Positions 1-6,475 of a DNA stretch of 7,127 nucleotides are shown here, in pieces. Made by a program: the position numbers and the translations under genes. This DNA comes from Flavobacteriaceae bacterium (GTDB taxonomy: Bacteria; Bacteroidota; Bacteroidia; Flavobacteriales; Flavobacteriaceae). The notes under the pieces are model-generated. The model was not told where the DNA came from. It was given only the letters and a program-made list of their open reading frames with translations, and did not search any database. How positions within the stretch are numbered: the first letter of the stretch is position 1; the number at the start of each line of letters is the position of its first letter. The stretch lies in contig WGDF01000046.1 in NCBI GenBank assembly GCA_015493405.1, positions 1-7,127 of the forward strand, written 5' to 3'.

Positions 1-462
1 AAACCCAAATATGTCGGCTTGTTAACCGGTGCTGTTGCCGGATTGGCAACCATCACACCTGCTGCCGGTTTTGTGCCGTTGTGGGCTGCTATACTTATCG
101 GTATTTCTGCCGGTTCATTTACTTATTTTGCCGTTCAACTCAAAAATCGTTGGGGCTGGGATGACGCTCTTGATGTTTGGGGTGTACACGGTATGGGTGG
201 CTTATTAGGAACTATTTTATTAGGGGTTTTTGCTTCAAAAGCCATCAATGGTCAAGCCGGATTGGTAGAAGGGAATGCAGGATTCTTTATGAAAGAAACT
301 GTTTCTGTTCTCGGCGCAGCTGCCTATGCTTTTATCTTTACGTATGGTATGCTATATCTGATCAACTATATCACACCTGTTAAAGTTAATGAAAAAGAAG
401 AATTGGAAGGTTTAGATGCTTCAATCCATGGTGAAAAAGCCTATGATGAAGGTGCATTATAA
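1..462 (+). CDS. amt: Ammonium transporter Amt, C-terminal part (5' end outside window)
   Basis: Membrane channel of the Amt/MEP/Rh family that imports ammonium/ammonia across the inner membrane. The reading frame is open from base 1, so the TTG at 19 is an internal Leu codon and not a start. The 153 visible residues cover roughly the last third of the protein. The segment DALDVWGVHGMGG (about residues 55-67 here) holds the conserved Asp (58) and the second pore His (63), matching Asp313 and His318 of E. coli AmtB by spacing. Hydrophobic segments lie near residues 8-24, 26-46, 61-77 and 95-115. They are followed by a cytoplasmic tail with the HGEKAYDEGAL ending. In this family the tail is the docking region for PII/GlnK proteins. 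No glnK gene follows; the gene ends at a terminator and converges on upp. Family assignment is firm, but the transported substrate is inferred from the family. Confidence 0.94.
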   Translation, partial: KPKYVGLLTGAVAGLATITPAAGFVPLWAAILIGISAGSFTYFAVQLKNRWGWDDALDVWGVHGMGGLLGTILLGVFASKAINGQAGLVEGNAGFFMKETVSVLGAAAYAFIFTYGMLYLINYITPVKVNEKEELEGLDASIHGEKAYDEGAL

Positions 463-485
463 ACCTTAAATCAATTTTTTAAATT

Positions 486-517
486 AAAAACGGCCTGAAA
501 ATCAGGTCGTTTTTTTT
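486..517. terminator. Bidirectional intrinsic terminator between amt and upp
   Basis: A 9-bp stem ACGGCCTGA / TCAGGTCGT (one G-U wobble) with an AAA loop is followed by eight T on the + strand. On the - strand it is followed by TTTTTAATTT, so it can end both the amt and the upp transcripts. It begins about 24 bases after the amt stop and about 55 bases after the upp stop. It is the only good hairpin in the 108-bp convergent gap. Confidence 0.85.
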
Positions 518-570
518 AGGCCAACCAAAAAGTTCAGAAATGCGTTTCGTGCTTTTTCAACTTGCCCTAT

Positions 571-1224
571 TTACAATTTCTTGCCGTAAGCTAAATCACC
601 GGCATCTCCCAATCCGGGCACGATATAACCTTTATCGTTGAGTTCTTGATCGAAATCGGCAATCCATAAATGGGTGTTTCCCGGTAATTTTTCAGAGATG
701 TAATCAATACCCTGTTTGGAACCGATGATAGAAATCACATGGAGTTCTTTAGGCGTACCGAATTGCTTGAGTTTGTCATACACGGCAACTAAAGATTGTC
801 CGGTAGCCAACATCGGGTCAACCAAGACCAATACTTTATCTTGAATAGATGGCGTTGCCACATAATCCACATGAATATCAAAATCATCTGAATCCGGCTT
901 GTGTTTTCTATAAGCGGAAACAAAGGCATTTTCGGCATCGTCAAAAATATGGAGCACCCCCATATGAAGGGGTAATCCGGCCCGAAGGATGGAAGCCAAG
1001 ACCACTTGATCATTTAAAACTTTCATCCGCTTAATACCCAAAGGAGTTCTAATATCTTTGGATTTGTAATCTAAAGTTTTGCTCAACTCATAGGAAATAA
1101 TTTCGCCCATACGTTCTATATTTGTACGAAAACGCAAAGCATCTTTTTGGATATTCTTATCTCTGATTTCTGCAATAAATTTATTTAAAATTGAACTTTG
1201 TTTGGAAACGTGATTGATAATCAT
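571..1224 (-). CDS. upp: Uracil phosphoribosyltransferase
   Basis: Cytosolic pyrimidine-salvage enzyme that joins uracil to PRPP, giving UMP and pyrophosphate. The 217 residues span a full-length protein, slightly longer than the E. coli enzyme. Visible motifs: ILRAGLPLHMG (79-89), the PRPP-binding loop VDPMLATGQS (135-144), and the C-terminal uracil-binding segment YIVPGLGDAGD (200-210). The ATG start at 1224 gives the typical flavobacterial N-terminus (MII..., then LNKFIAEIRD and FRTNIERMGE), so I keep it. There is no Shine-Dalgarno sequence; the leader reads AAACATATTGCT. The upstream peptidase gene is separated by its own terminator (1330-1360), so upp is probably a single-gene unit with a promoter in 1225-1330. 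I found only imperfect -7 candidates there, for example TACATTTC on the - strand at 1254-1247. Confidence 0.97.
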   Translation of the reverse strand: MIINHVSKQSSILNKFIAEIRDKNIQKDALRFRTNIERMGEIISYELSKTLDYKSKDIRTPLGIKRMKVLNDQVVLASILRAGLPLHMGVLHIFDDAENAFVSAYRKHKPDSDDFDIHVDYVATPSIQDKVLVLVDPMLATGQSLVAVYDKLKQFGTPKELHVISIIGSKQGIDYISEKLPGNTHLWIADFDQELNDKGYIVPGLGDAGDLAYGKKL

Positions 1225-1329
1225 AGCAATATGTTTGATTTAATTTGAAATGTAGATTTAATCTTATCTTTATTTTAGTTTCAAATCCATAATTCGGTTT
1301 AGCATAAATTTTTAATCTGATTTAAAATA

Positions 1330-1360
1330 AAACCCCAATTATAAAAAATAATTGAGGCTT
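1330..1360 (-). terminator. Intrinsic terminator of the zinc metallopeptidase gene
   Basis: Read on the - strand, AAGCCTCAATTAT and ATAATTGGGGTTT can form about 13 bp (including U-G and G-U wobbles) around a TTTTT loop. The stem runs into TTTTATTTTAAA. It starts about 28 bases after the peptidase stop codon and lies about 105 bases upstream of the upp start, so it separates the two - strand genes into different transcripts. Confidence 0.8.
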
Positions 1361-1387
1361 ACTAATATGTTAATAACCAATTCATTA

Positions 1388-2065
1388 TTAATTTCTTCGA
1401 TTGTTATAAATCTGTAAATAATACAATAATGTTACCAAAGAACTCAAGGCGGCCACCACATAAGTTCTGGCAGCCCACTTTAAGGCATCTGCCACGCCTT
1501 TTTGTTCTTCTTGATCTACAATACCTTTTTGTATCAACCACTTTTTGGCCCGATTACTGGCATCATATTCTACCGGCAATGTGATAAAACTAAATACAAC
1601 TGTAGCAGCAAATAAAAGGATGCCAATCAATAATAATTGCGGAAAACTTCTGACCAAAAAAATACCGGCTATTAAAACCCACTGCACAATATTAGATGAA
1701 AATTGCACGACAGGGACCAACATTGAACGCAATGCCAACCATTTATATCCTCTGGCATGTTGCACAGCATGACCACATTCATGGGCAGCCACTGCAACTG
1801 CAGCTATGCTATTGGAATTGTAAACAGGCTCACTTAAATTAACTGTTTTCTTAACCGGATGATAGTGATCGGTCAAATAGCCCGGTGTAGAAACTACCTT
1901 TACATCATCAATTCCATTGTCGGCTAACATCATCCGGGCCACTTCAGCGCCGGTATAACCTTTTTTTAGAGGAATTTTGCTGTAATATTTGAATTTGCTT
2001 TTCAGTTTGCTCTGCACCAGCATGCCGACTAAAGCAATCAATCCGATTAATATATATGCTCCCAT
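1388..2065 (-). CDS. Membrane-bound zinc metallopeptidase, YugP type (Zn_peptidase_2)
   Basis: Predicted integral-membrane zinc peptidase of the family that includes B. subtilis YugP; no substrate is established for it as far as I know. The 225 residues match the family's usual size. An N-terminal membrane helix (about 3-18) is followed by a basic stretch KSKLKSKFKYYSK. The central domain carries the zinc motif HECGH (95-99), with Glu96 as the likely catalytic base and His95/His99 as zinc ligands. Hydrophobic segments follow at about 115-138, 141-163 and 202-220. After the third comes LPVEYDASNRAKKWL (163-177), a family-conserved stretch that probably supplies the third zinc ligand (inferred). 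The ATG at 2065 places the first helix directly at the N-terminus. The gene is divergent from ruvB and has its own terminator. Identification is by motif and overall layout; housekeeping peptidases such as HtpX have a different arrangement. Confidence 0.88.
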   Translation of the reverse strand: MGAYILIGLIALVGMLVQSKLKSKFKYYSKIPLKKGYTGAEVARMMLADNGIDDVKVVSTPGYLTDHYHPVKKTVNLSEPVYNSNSIAAVAVAAHECGHAVQHARGYKWLALRSMLVPVVQFSSNIVQWVLIAGIFLVRSFPQLLLIGILLFAATVVFSFITLPVEYDASNRAKKWLIQKGIVDQEEQKGVADALKWAARTYVVAALSSLVTLLYYLQIYNNRRN

Positions 2066-2087
2066 TAGTTGTGGAATTTGTATTATT

Positions 2088-2119
2088 GCAAGTTACAATT
2101 TTTTTGTGATTATTAGCAA
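2088..2119 (-). promoter_or_regulatory. Candidate Bacteroidota-type promoter of the metallopeptidase gene
   Basis: On the - strand a TTG (2119-2117) is followed 21 bases later by TAACTTG (2095-2089), resembling the Bacteroidota -33 TTG / -7 TAnnTTTG pair but with an imperfect -7 box. It lies 23-54 bases ahead of the ATG. Such AT-rich DNA can give weak matches by chance, so this is only a candidate. Confidence 0.22.
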
Positions 2120-2141
2120 TAATTATACCGAAACTCATCTA

Positions 2142-2166
2142 TTTGACTTAATTTTTTGTAATTTTG
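2142..2166 (+). promoter_or_regulatory. Candidate Bacteroidota-type promoter of the ruvB cluster
   Basis: TAATTTTG at 2159-2166 is an exact match to the TAnnTTTG -7 element of Bacteroidota promoters and ends 21 bases before the ruvB ATG. The nearest upstream TTTG (2142-2145) is only 13 bases away, shorter than the usual 17-21, so the -33 element is poor. A start about 7 bases downstream of the -7 box would give a leader of roughly 15 bases, with no Shine-Dalgarno sequence. Confidence 0.42.
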
Positions 2167-2187
2167 GATTTAATAAACTCTTAGAAT

Positions 2188-3213
2188 ATGTTGAATCAAA
2201 ATCTTGATCCTGATAAGCATCATTTACCCAATGCCGATTTGGAAATTGAAAAAAAATTACGTCCGCTTAGTTTTAATGATTTTACCGGTCAAGAGCAAAT
2301 CATAGAAAATTTAAAGATTTTTGTGCAAGCTGCCAATCAGCGTGACGAAGCATTAGACCACACTTTGTTTCACGGTCCTCCCGGATTGGGCAAAACTACT
2401 TTGGCACATATTTTAGCCAATGAATTGGATGTCAATTTAAAAATTACTTCCGGCCCTGTCTTGGATAAACCCGGAGATTTAGCCGGTTTGCTGACCAATC
2501 TGGAAGAACGTGATGTCTTGTTTATCGATGAAATTCATCGTTTATCGCCCATAGTTGAAGAGTATTTATACTCTGCTATGGAAGATTACCGTATTGATAT
2601 AATGATTGAAAGCGGACCCAATGCCCGCACGGTACAGATTCATTTAGAGCCCTTTACATTAATTGGTGCCACCACACGTTCCGGTTTATTGACGGCGCCT
2701 ATGCGCGCCCGTTTCGGGATTAATGCCAGACTCAATTATTATACCCGAGAATTACTGACGCATATTGTCCAGCGCAGTTCGGACATTTTAAAGGTACCTA
2801 TTTCAATGGAAGCTGCCATAGAGATTGCCGGTCGCAGTCGTGGCACACCGCGAATTGCCAATGCCTTGTTGCGTCGGGTTCGTGATTTTGCTCAAATCAA
2901 AGGCGATGGTAAAATCACGATAGAAATTGCTAAATATGCTTTAAAAGCTCTCAATGTCGACACCCATGGCTTAGACGAAATGGACAATAAAATCTTGACG
3001 ACCATTATTGACAAATTTAAAGGTGGTCCGGTTGGCATCAGCACTTTGTCAACAGCTGTCGGTGAAAATGCCGAAACCATTGAAGAAGTTTACGAACCCT
3101 TTTTGATTCAAGAAGGCTTTTTGATGCGTACGCCTCGTGGGCGAGAAGCTACGGATTTGGCATATAAACATTTGGGAAAACTAAAAAATCCCGATCAAGG
3201 TAGTTTGTTTTAA
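2188..3213 (+). CDS. ruvB: Holliday junction branch migration ATPase RuvB
   Basis: Hexameric AAA+ motor that, with RuvA and RuvC, drives branch migration of Holliday junctions in recombinational repair. The 341 residues make a full-length protein. Features in order: N-terminal segment [12 protein letters not shown] (25-35), Walker [10 protein letters not shown] (63-71), Walker B LFIDEIHR (111-118), sensor 1 ATTR (161-164), the arginine-finger region APMRARFG (170-177), and sensor 2 [12 protein letters not shown] (219-230). A C-terminal winged-helix DNA-binding domain follows (about 262-335), with [10 protein letters not shown] and [13 protein letters not shown]. The ATG at 2188 follows an in-frame A/T-rich leader with a -7-like box. 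ruvA and ruvC are not adjacent. The gene heads a cluster with the flavoprotein (9 bp later) and queG, suggesting one transcript; no functional link between branch migration and these two is evident. Confidence 0.98.
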   Translation: MLNQNLDPDKHHLPNADLEIEKKLRPLSFNDFTGQEQIIENLKIFVQAANQRDEALDHTLFHGPPGLGKTTLAHILANELDVNLKITSGPVLDKPGDLAGLLTNLEERDVLFIDEIHRLSPIVEEYLYSAMEDYRIDIMIESGPNARTVQIHLEPFTLIGATTRSGLLTAPMRARFGINARLNYYTRELLTHIVQRSSDILKVPISMEAAIEIAGRSRGTPRIANALLRRVRDFAQIKGDGKITIEIAKYALKALNVDTHGLDEMDNKILTTIIDKFKGGPVGISTLSTAVGENAETIEEVYEPFLIQEGFLMRTPRGREATDLAYKHLGKLKNPDQGSLF

Positions 3214-3222
3214 ATTATTTTT

Positions 3223-3804
3223 ATGGCTCTAGATATTTTGATTTTTTGTGCGCATCCTGATCAAAACAGTTTTGCTTTGGCTCTGGCAACTCAATATTAT
3301 AAAGGGGTAAAAAGTTCCGGTGGCAATGTCAAACTATACAATCTTTCTACTTTGGACTTTGATCCGAATCTCACGCGAGATAAAAAATACGGCGGGTATA
3401 TGGAACCCGTTTTAAAACAAATTCAACAAGAAATTTTAGAAGCCCGGCATTTGGTTTTTGTATATCCGAACTGGTGGTCTACCTTTCCGGCAATCCTAAA
3501 AGGCTTTATTGATCGAATTTTTATCAAAGGTTATGCCTATGACTTCAAAGATAATAATCCGATTCGCTTTCCCTTGTTAAAGGGTAAAACCGCCAGAATT
3601 ATCGTTACTATGGACTCTCCTATTTGGTATTATAAATGGATCATTGGAGCACCCGGACACAAGGCAATAAAAAAAGCCACATTGGAATATTGTGGTATCA
3701 AACCGGTTCGTTTTACCAATTTTTCTCCTATAAAAAATACCGATACAAAGCGAAGAGAAAATTATTTGAAAAAAGCCTATCTTTTAGGACAGAAACAAAT
3801 TTAA
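3223..3804 (+). CDS. NAD(P)H:quinone oxidoreductase-like flavoprotein (flavodoxin-like fold)
   Basis: Probable soluble FMN- or FAD-dependent oxidoreductase of the Flavodoxin_2 family (NQO1/MdaB/KefF-like), passing electrons from NAD(P)H to quinones or another acceptor. In the 193 residues the first strand and phosphate-binding loop read [13 protein letters not shown] (5-17). The family signature [23 protein letters not shown] occupies 78-100 (key residues YPNWW, P89, LKG, DR), followed by GYAYDF (103-108). The flavin-contacting stretch TMDSPIWYY lies at 129-137. ATG at 3223 is chosen because the N-terminal beta strand begins directly after it; it sits 9 bp after the ruvB stop and 4 bp before queG. 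The real substrate cannot be read from sequence. Possible roles are quinone detoxification, potassium-efflux accessory function, or electron supply to a neighbour such as QueG; the last is speculative. Confidence 0.85.
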   Translation: MALDILIFCAHPDQNSFALALATQYYKGVKSSGGNVKLYNLSTLDFDPNLTRDKKYGGYMEPVLKQIQQEILEARHLVFVYPNWWSTFPAILKGFIDRIFIKGYAYDFKDNNPIRFPLLKGKTARIIVTMDSPIWYYKWIIGAPGHKAIKKATLEYCGIKPVRFTNFSPIKNTDTKRRENYLKKAYLLGQKQI

Positions 3805-3808
3805 TCCA

Positions 3809-4735
3809 TTGAACAAAGAAAAATATACACATCTCGTCAGACAAAAAGCCTTTGATTTGGGATTTCAAAATATCGGGTTTGCACAAGCCGGATTTTTGGA
3901 AAAAGAAGCGCCTCGATTGGAAAACTGGCTCAACAAAGGCTACCACGGCAAAATGTCGTATATGGAAAATCATTTCGACAAACGCTTGGATCCCACCTTA
4001 TTAGTTCCCGGTGCAAAAACAGTCATTTCGTTATCCTATAATTACTATCCCGAACAACAACAATCTGACAACACTTACAAAATTGCAAAATATGCCTACG
4101 GAAAAGATTACCATTTTGTTCTTAAAGATAAGTTACGCGAACTTCTGCAATACATCGCGTCCCTTGTAGGCGAAGTGCAAGGACGCGTTTTTACCGATTC
4201 CGCACCTATTTTGGAACGGGCTTGGGCACGAGAAGCCGGAATCGGATGGGAAGGCAGACATTCATTGGTCATTCAAAAGGATAAAGGCTCTTTTTTCTTC
4301 TTGGCGGAAATTATATTAGACGTTGATTTTGAATACGATACGCCTTTTCAAACCGATCATTGTGGCAGCTGCACAAAATGTATAAATGCTTGCCCTACGG
4401 AAGCCATATTAGAAAATAAAATGATCAATGCTTCCAAATGTATTTCCTACTATACCATCGAATTACGCGACGAACTGCCTGCCGATATGCGCGGTAAATT
4501 TCAAGATTGGATGTTTGGATGCGATATTTGCCAAGATGTATGTCCGTGGAATAAATTCTCTTTACCGCATCAAGAGCCGTTTTTTGCACCGCATCCCAAT
4601 TTATTGCAGATGACCCGACAAGACTGGGAAGAAATAACCGAAGCGGTTTTTAGAGATATTTTTAAAAAATCAGCCGTAAAAAGAACCAAATATAGCGGAT
4701 TAAAACGGAATATTGATTATTTAAGACCTTCATAA
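3809..4735 (+). CDS. queG: Epoxyqueuosine reductase (TTG start)
   Basis: Cobalamin-dependent iron-sulfur enzyme that reduces epoxyqueuosine to queuosine at tRNA position 34, the last step of the pathway. In the 308 residues the N-terminal cobalamin-binding region (about 15-150) contains [13 protein letters not shown] and the motif [14 protein letters not shown] (127-140), with Asp130 as the likely catalytic acid. A two-[4Fe-4S] ferredoxin-like part follows: Cys185, 188, 191 and 195 in CxxCxxCxxxCP, Cys211, and Cys238, 241 and 245 in [10 protein letters not shown]. All eight cluster cysteines are present. An in-frame TAG at 3785-3787 bounds the frame on the left, and the first internal ATG (residue 49) would remove conserved sequence, so TTG at 3809 is the only sensible usual start. 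It lies 4 bp after the flavoprotein stop, implying translational coupling. Loss of the start ATG in a tight junction is common and need not weaken expression. Confidence 0.97.
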   Translation: MNKEKYTHLVRQKAFDLGFQNIGFAQAGFLEKEAPRLENWLNKGYHGKMSYMENHFDKRLDPTLLVPGAKTVISLSYNYYPEQQQSDNTYKIAKYAYGKDYHFVLKDKLRELLQYIASLVGEVQGRVFTDSAPILERAWAREAGIGWEGRHSLVIQKDKGSFFFLAEIILDVDFEYDTPFQTDHCGSCTKCINACPTEAILENKMINASKCISYYTIELRDELPADMRGKFQDWMFGCDICQDVCPWNKFSLPHQEPFFAPHPNLLQMTRQDWEEITEAVFRDIFKKSAVKRTKYSGLKRNIDYLRPS

Positions 4736-4784
4736 ATCAGTATATTTAATGAGAATCTGATAGATTAAAAAAACAACCGGACTC

Positions 4785-4807
4785 AATATAATTCTATATT
4801 TTTTTTC
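4785..4807 (+). terminator. Weak AT-only hairpin with T-tract after queG
   Basis: AATATA (4785-4790), an ATTC loop and TATATT (4795-4800) are followed by a further six T. The stem is only six A-T pairs, so this is a poor terminator, but it is the best candidate in the 94-bp convergent gap between queG and cysS. I saw no convincing - strand terminator for cysS in the same gap. Confidence 0.3.
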
Positions 4808-4829
4808 AGCCTCTAATTTTTAACGTCTC

Positions 4830-6296
4830 CTATTTAAAACTGTAAGTCGTGCCGTTTTTGCCATCTTTGAGTTGAATGCCGAACTTTGCCAATTCATCTC
4901 GTACTTTATCTGATAAAGCCCAATTTTTATCGGTGCGTGCTTGATTTCTAATATCAATCAAAAACCGGATGGTCTTATCAAAAGCCTGATTGTTACCGGT
5001 TTCTTGTTGGGCCTTATGTAAGCCAAGCACATCAAAAGCAAAACCATTTACCGCTTTTTGTAATTTATCTTTGTCGACTTGTGTGATATTTTCCTTACCG
5101 TCCTTAATTAAGTTAATATGCCGAGCAGCTTCAAACAAATTAGCAATCAAAACCGGCGTGTTGAAATCATCATTCATCGCGGTATAAAAACTGTCAATCA
5201 AAGCATCAACATCAAAAGAAGTTGTACCGGAAACCGATAAATTTGGCAATATTTTAATCGCTTCCATTAATCTTTTATAAGCTTTTTCAGCAGCTTGCAA
5301 AGCCTCATCGGAAAGGTCCAACATGTTACGGTAATGGGCTTGCAGCATAAAAAATCGTACCACAGCCGGCGAATAAGCTTTACTAAGCAATTGATTATTG
5401 CCACTAAAAATTTCGTTGGGTAACAAATGATTGCCGGTTGATTTACTCATTTTTTTTCCGTTGAGTGTCAACATATTAGCATGCATCCAATATTTAACCG
5501 GATCGATACCATTGGCAGTTTTGCCTTGGGCTATTTCACACTCATGATGTGGAAATTTCAAGTCCATCCCGCCTCCGTGTATATCAAATTGTTCCCCTAA
5601 ATATTTGGTACTCATCACAGTACATTCCATATGCCAGCCGGGAAATCCATTGCCCCACGGTGAGGGCCAACGCATAATATGTTGCGGCTTAGCTTTTTTC
5701 CATAACGCAAAATCCTGCGGATTACGTTTCTCATCCTGCCCTTCCAAATCACGTGTATTGGCAATCATCTCTTCTATATTTCGACCACTTAGTTTGCCGT
5801 ATTTATCTATTTCATTATTATATTTAACCACATCAAAATAAATAGAGCCATTGCTTTCATAAGCATAACCTTTATTCAAAATTTCTTTGGTCGTTTCTAT
5901 TTGTTCTATAATGTGTCCTGTAGCCGTAGGCTCAATATTGGGTGGTTGGTTGTTGATCAAGTCCAAGACCTTATGAAAATCTATGGTATATTCTTGCACG
6001 ATTTCCATCGGTTCCAGTTTCTCCAAGCGTGCTTTTTTTGAGATTTTATCTTCTTGACTATCATCTTCCAAATGGCCGGCATCGGTAATATTGCGGACAT
6101 AGCGCACTTTATAACCTAAAAATTTCAGGTAACGGTAAATCACATCAAAAGACATAAAGGTGCGCACATTGCCCAAATGCACATTGCTGTATACGGTGGG
6201 GCCACAGACATACATGCCCACATATCCGGGGACCAATGGTTTAAAAATTTCTTTTTGACCGGTTAAGGAATTGTATATTTTCAGATCTTTATTCAT
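4830..6296 (-). CDS. cysS: Cysteinyl-tRNA synthetase
   Basis: Class I aminoacyl-tRNA synthetase that charges tRNA-Cys with cysteine in the cytosol. The 488 residues are full length. The HIGH-type signature is HLGN (40-43) within [13 protein letters not shown], and the second signature is KMSKS (282-286). The zinc site that selects cysteine is complete: Cys31, Cys225 in WHMEC, His250 and Glu254 in HHECE, by the same spacing as the E. coli enzyme. The tRNA-binding helical domain follows (about 310-420), and a C-terminal region ends [35 protein letters not shown] (454-488). ATG at 6296 gives the usual N-terminus ([12 protein letters not shown]). The gene ends in TAG. It lies 179 bp downstream of folE on the same strand, with two GC-rich palindromes between them and no clear TAnnTTTG box. 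Co-transcription with folE is possible but unproven. Confidence 0.99.
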   Translation of the reverse strand: MNKDLKIYNSLTGQKEIFKPLVPGYVGMYVCGPTVYSNVHLGNVRTFMSFDVIYRYLKFLGYKVRYVRNITDAGHLEDDSQEDKISKKARLEKLEPMEIVQEYTIDFHKVLDLINNQPPNIEPTATGHIIEQIETTKEILNKGYAYESNGSIYFDVVKYNNEIDKYGKLSGRNIEEMIANTRDLEGQDEKRNPQDFALWKKAKPQHIMRWPSPWGNGFPGWHMECTVMSTKYLGEQFDIHGGGMDLKFPHHECEIAQGKTANGIDPVKYWMHANMLTLNGKKMSKSTGNHLLPNEIFSGNNQLLSKAYSPAVVRFFMLQAHYRNMLDLSDEALQAAEKAYKRLMEAIKILPNLSVSGTTSFDVDALIDSFYTAMNDDFNTPVLIANLFEAARHINLIKDGKENITQVDKDKLQKAVNGFAFDVLGLHKAQQETGNNQAFDKTIRFLIDIRNQARTDKNWALSDKVRDELAKFGIQLKDGKNGTTYSFK

Positions 6297-6326
6297 ATTC
6301 TTGGTGATTTGATAATCTGGTTAATC

Positions 6327-6365
6327 GGTTATTTGCTTACCCCTATTTTCGTAGGGGGTTATTTG
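6327..6365. repeat. Short hairpin bracketed by a 9-bp direct repeat
   Basis: GGTTATTTG occurs at 6327-6335 and again at 6357-6365. Between the copies, CCCCTA (6340-6345) and TAGGGG (6352-6357) form a 6-bp stem with a TTTTCG loop; the last base of the right arm is also the first base of the second copy. There is no U-tract on either strand, so it is not a standard terminator. The arrangement resembles a very small palindromic insertion with a target duplication, but it is short enough to be chance. Confidence 0.4.
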
Positions 6366-6429
6366 ATGAATGAACTGATAATAACATTCAACTTTCAAAT
6401 GTTTTATCCCTCATCTCTTATCCTTTATC

Positions 6430-6449
6430 AGACGCACGGCCGTGCGTCT
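6430..6449. repeat. GC-rich perfect 20-bp palindrome, REP-like
   Basis: The arm AGACGCACGG is followed immediately by its exact reverse complement CCGTGCGTCT, with no spacer. It is strikingly GC-rich against its AT-rich surroundings. The right flank continues CTAC, so on the - strand the sequence reads GTAGAGACGCAC..., a form I recognise from dispersed palindromic repeats of several bacterial phyla. The left flank (TTATC) has lost the matching outer bases. No U-tract follows on either strand, so it is not a classical terminator. It sits 27 bp past the folE stop. Whether other copies exist in this genome cannot be seen here. Confidence 0.7.
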
Positions 6450-6475
6450 CTACATTCGCGCTTTTCCACTTTCTA

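Noticed and set aside
2892..3080. A 62-codon - strand open frame inside ruvB
   Set aside because: It is the antisense shadow of the conserved RuvB C-terminal half and has no start context or motif.
4737..4761. ATCAG / CTGAT pair just after queG as a hairpin terminator
   Set aside because: A 5-bp stem with a long AT-rich loop would not be stable.
4990..5841. Two + strand open frames (65 and 78 codons) inside cysS
   Set aside because: They lie antisense within a fully conserved cysS reading frame and show no independent coding signal.
6383..6403. AACATT / AATGTT stem with a 9-base loop in the folE-cysS gap as a terminator
   Set aside because: Only six mostly A-T pairs with a large loop and no T-tract; too weak to call.
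6430..6449. The GC-rich palindrome as a rho-independent terminator of folE
   Set aside because: No run of T follows on either strand; on the - strand it continues GATAAAGGATAAG.
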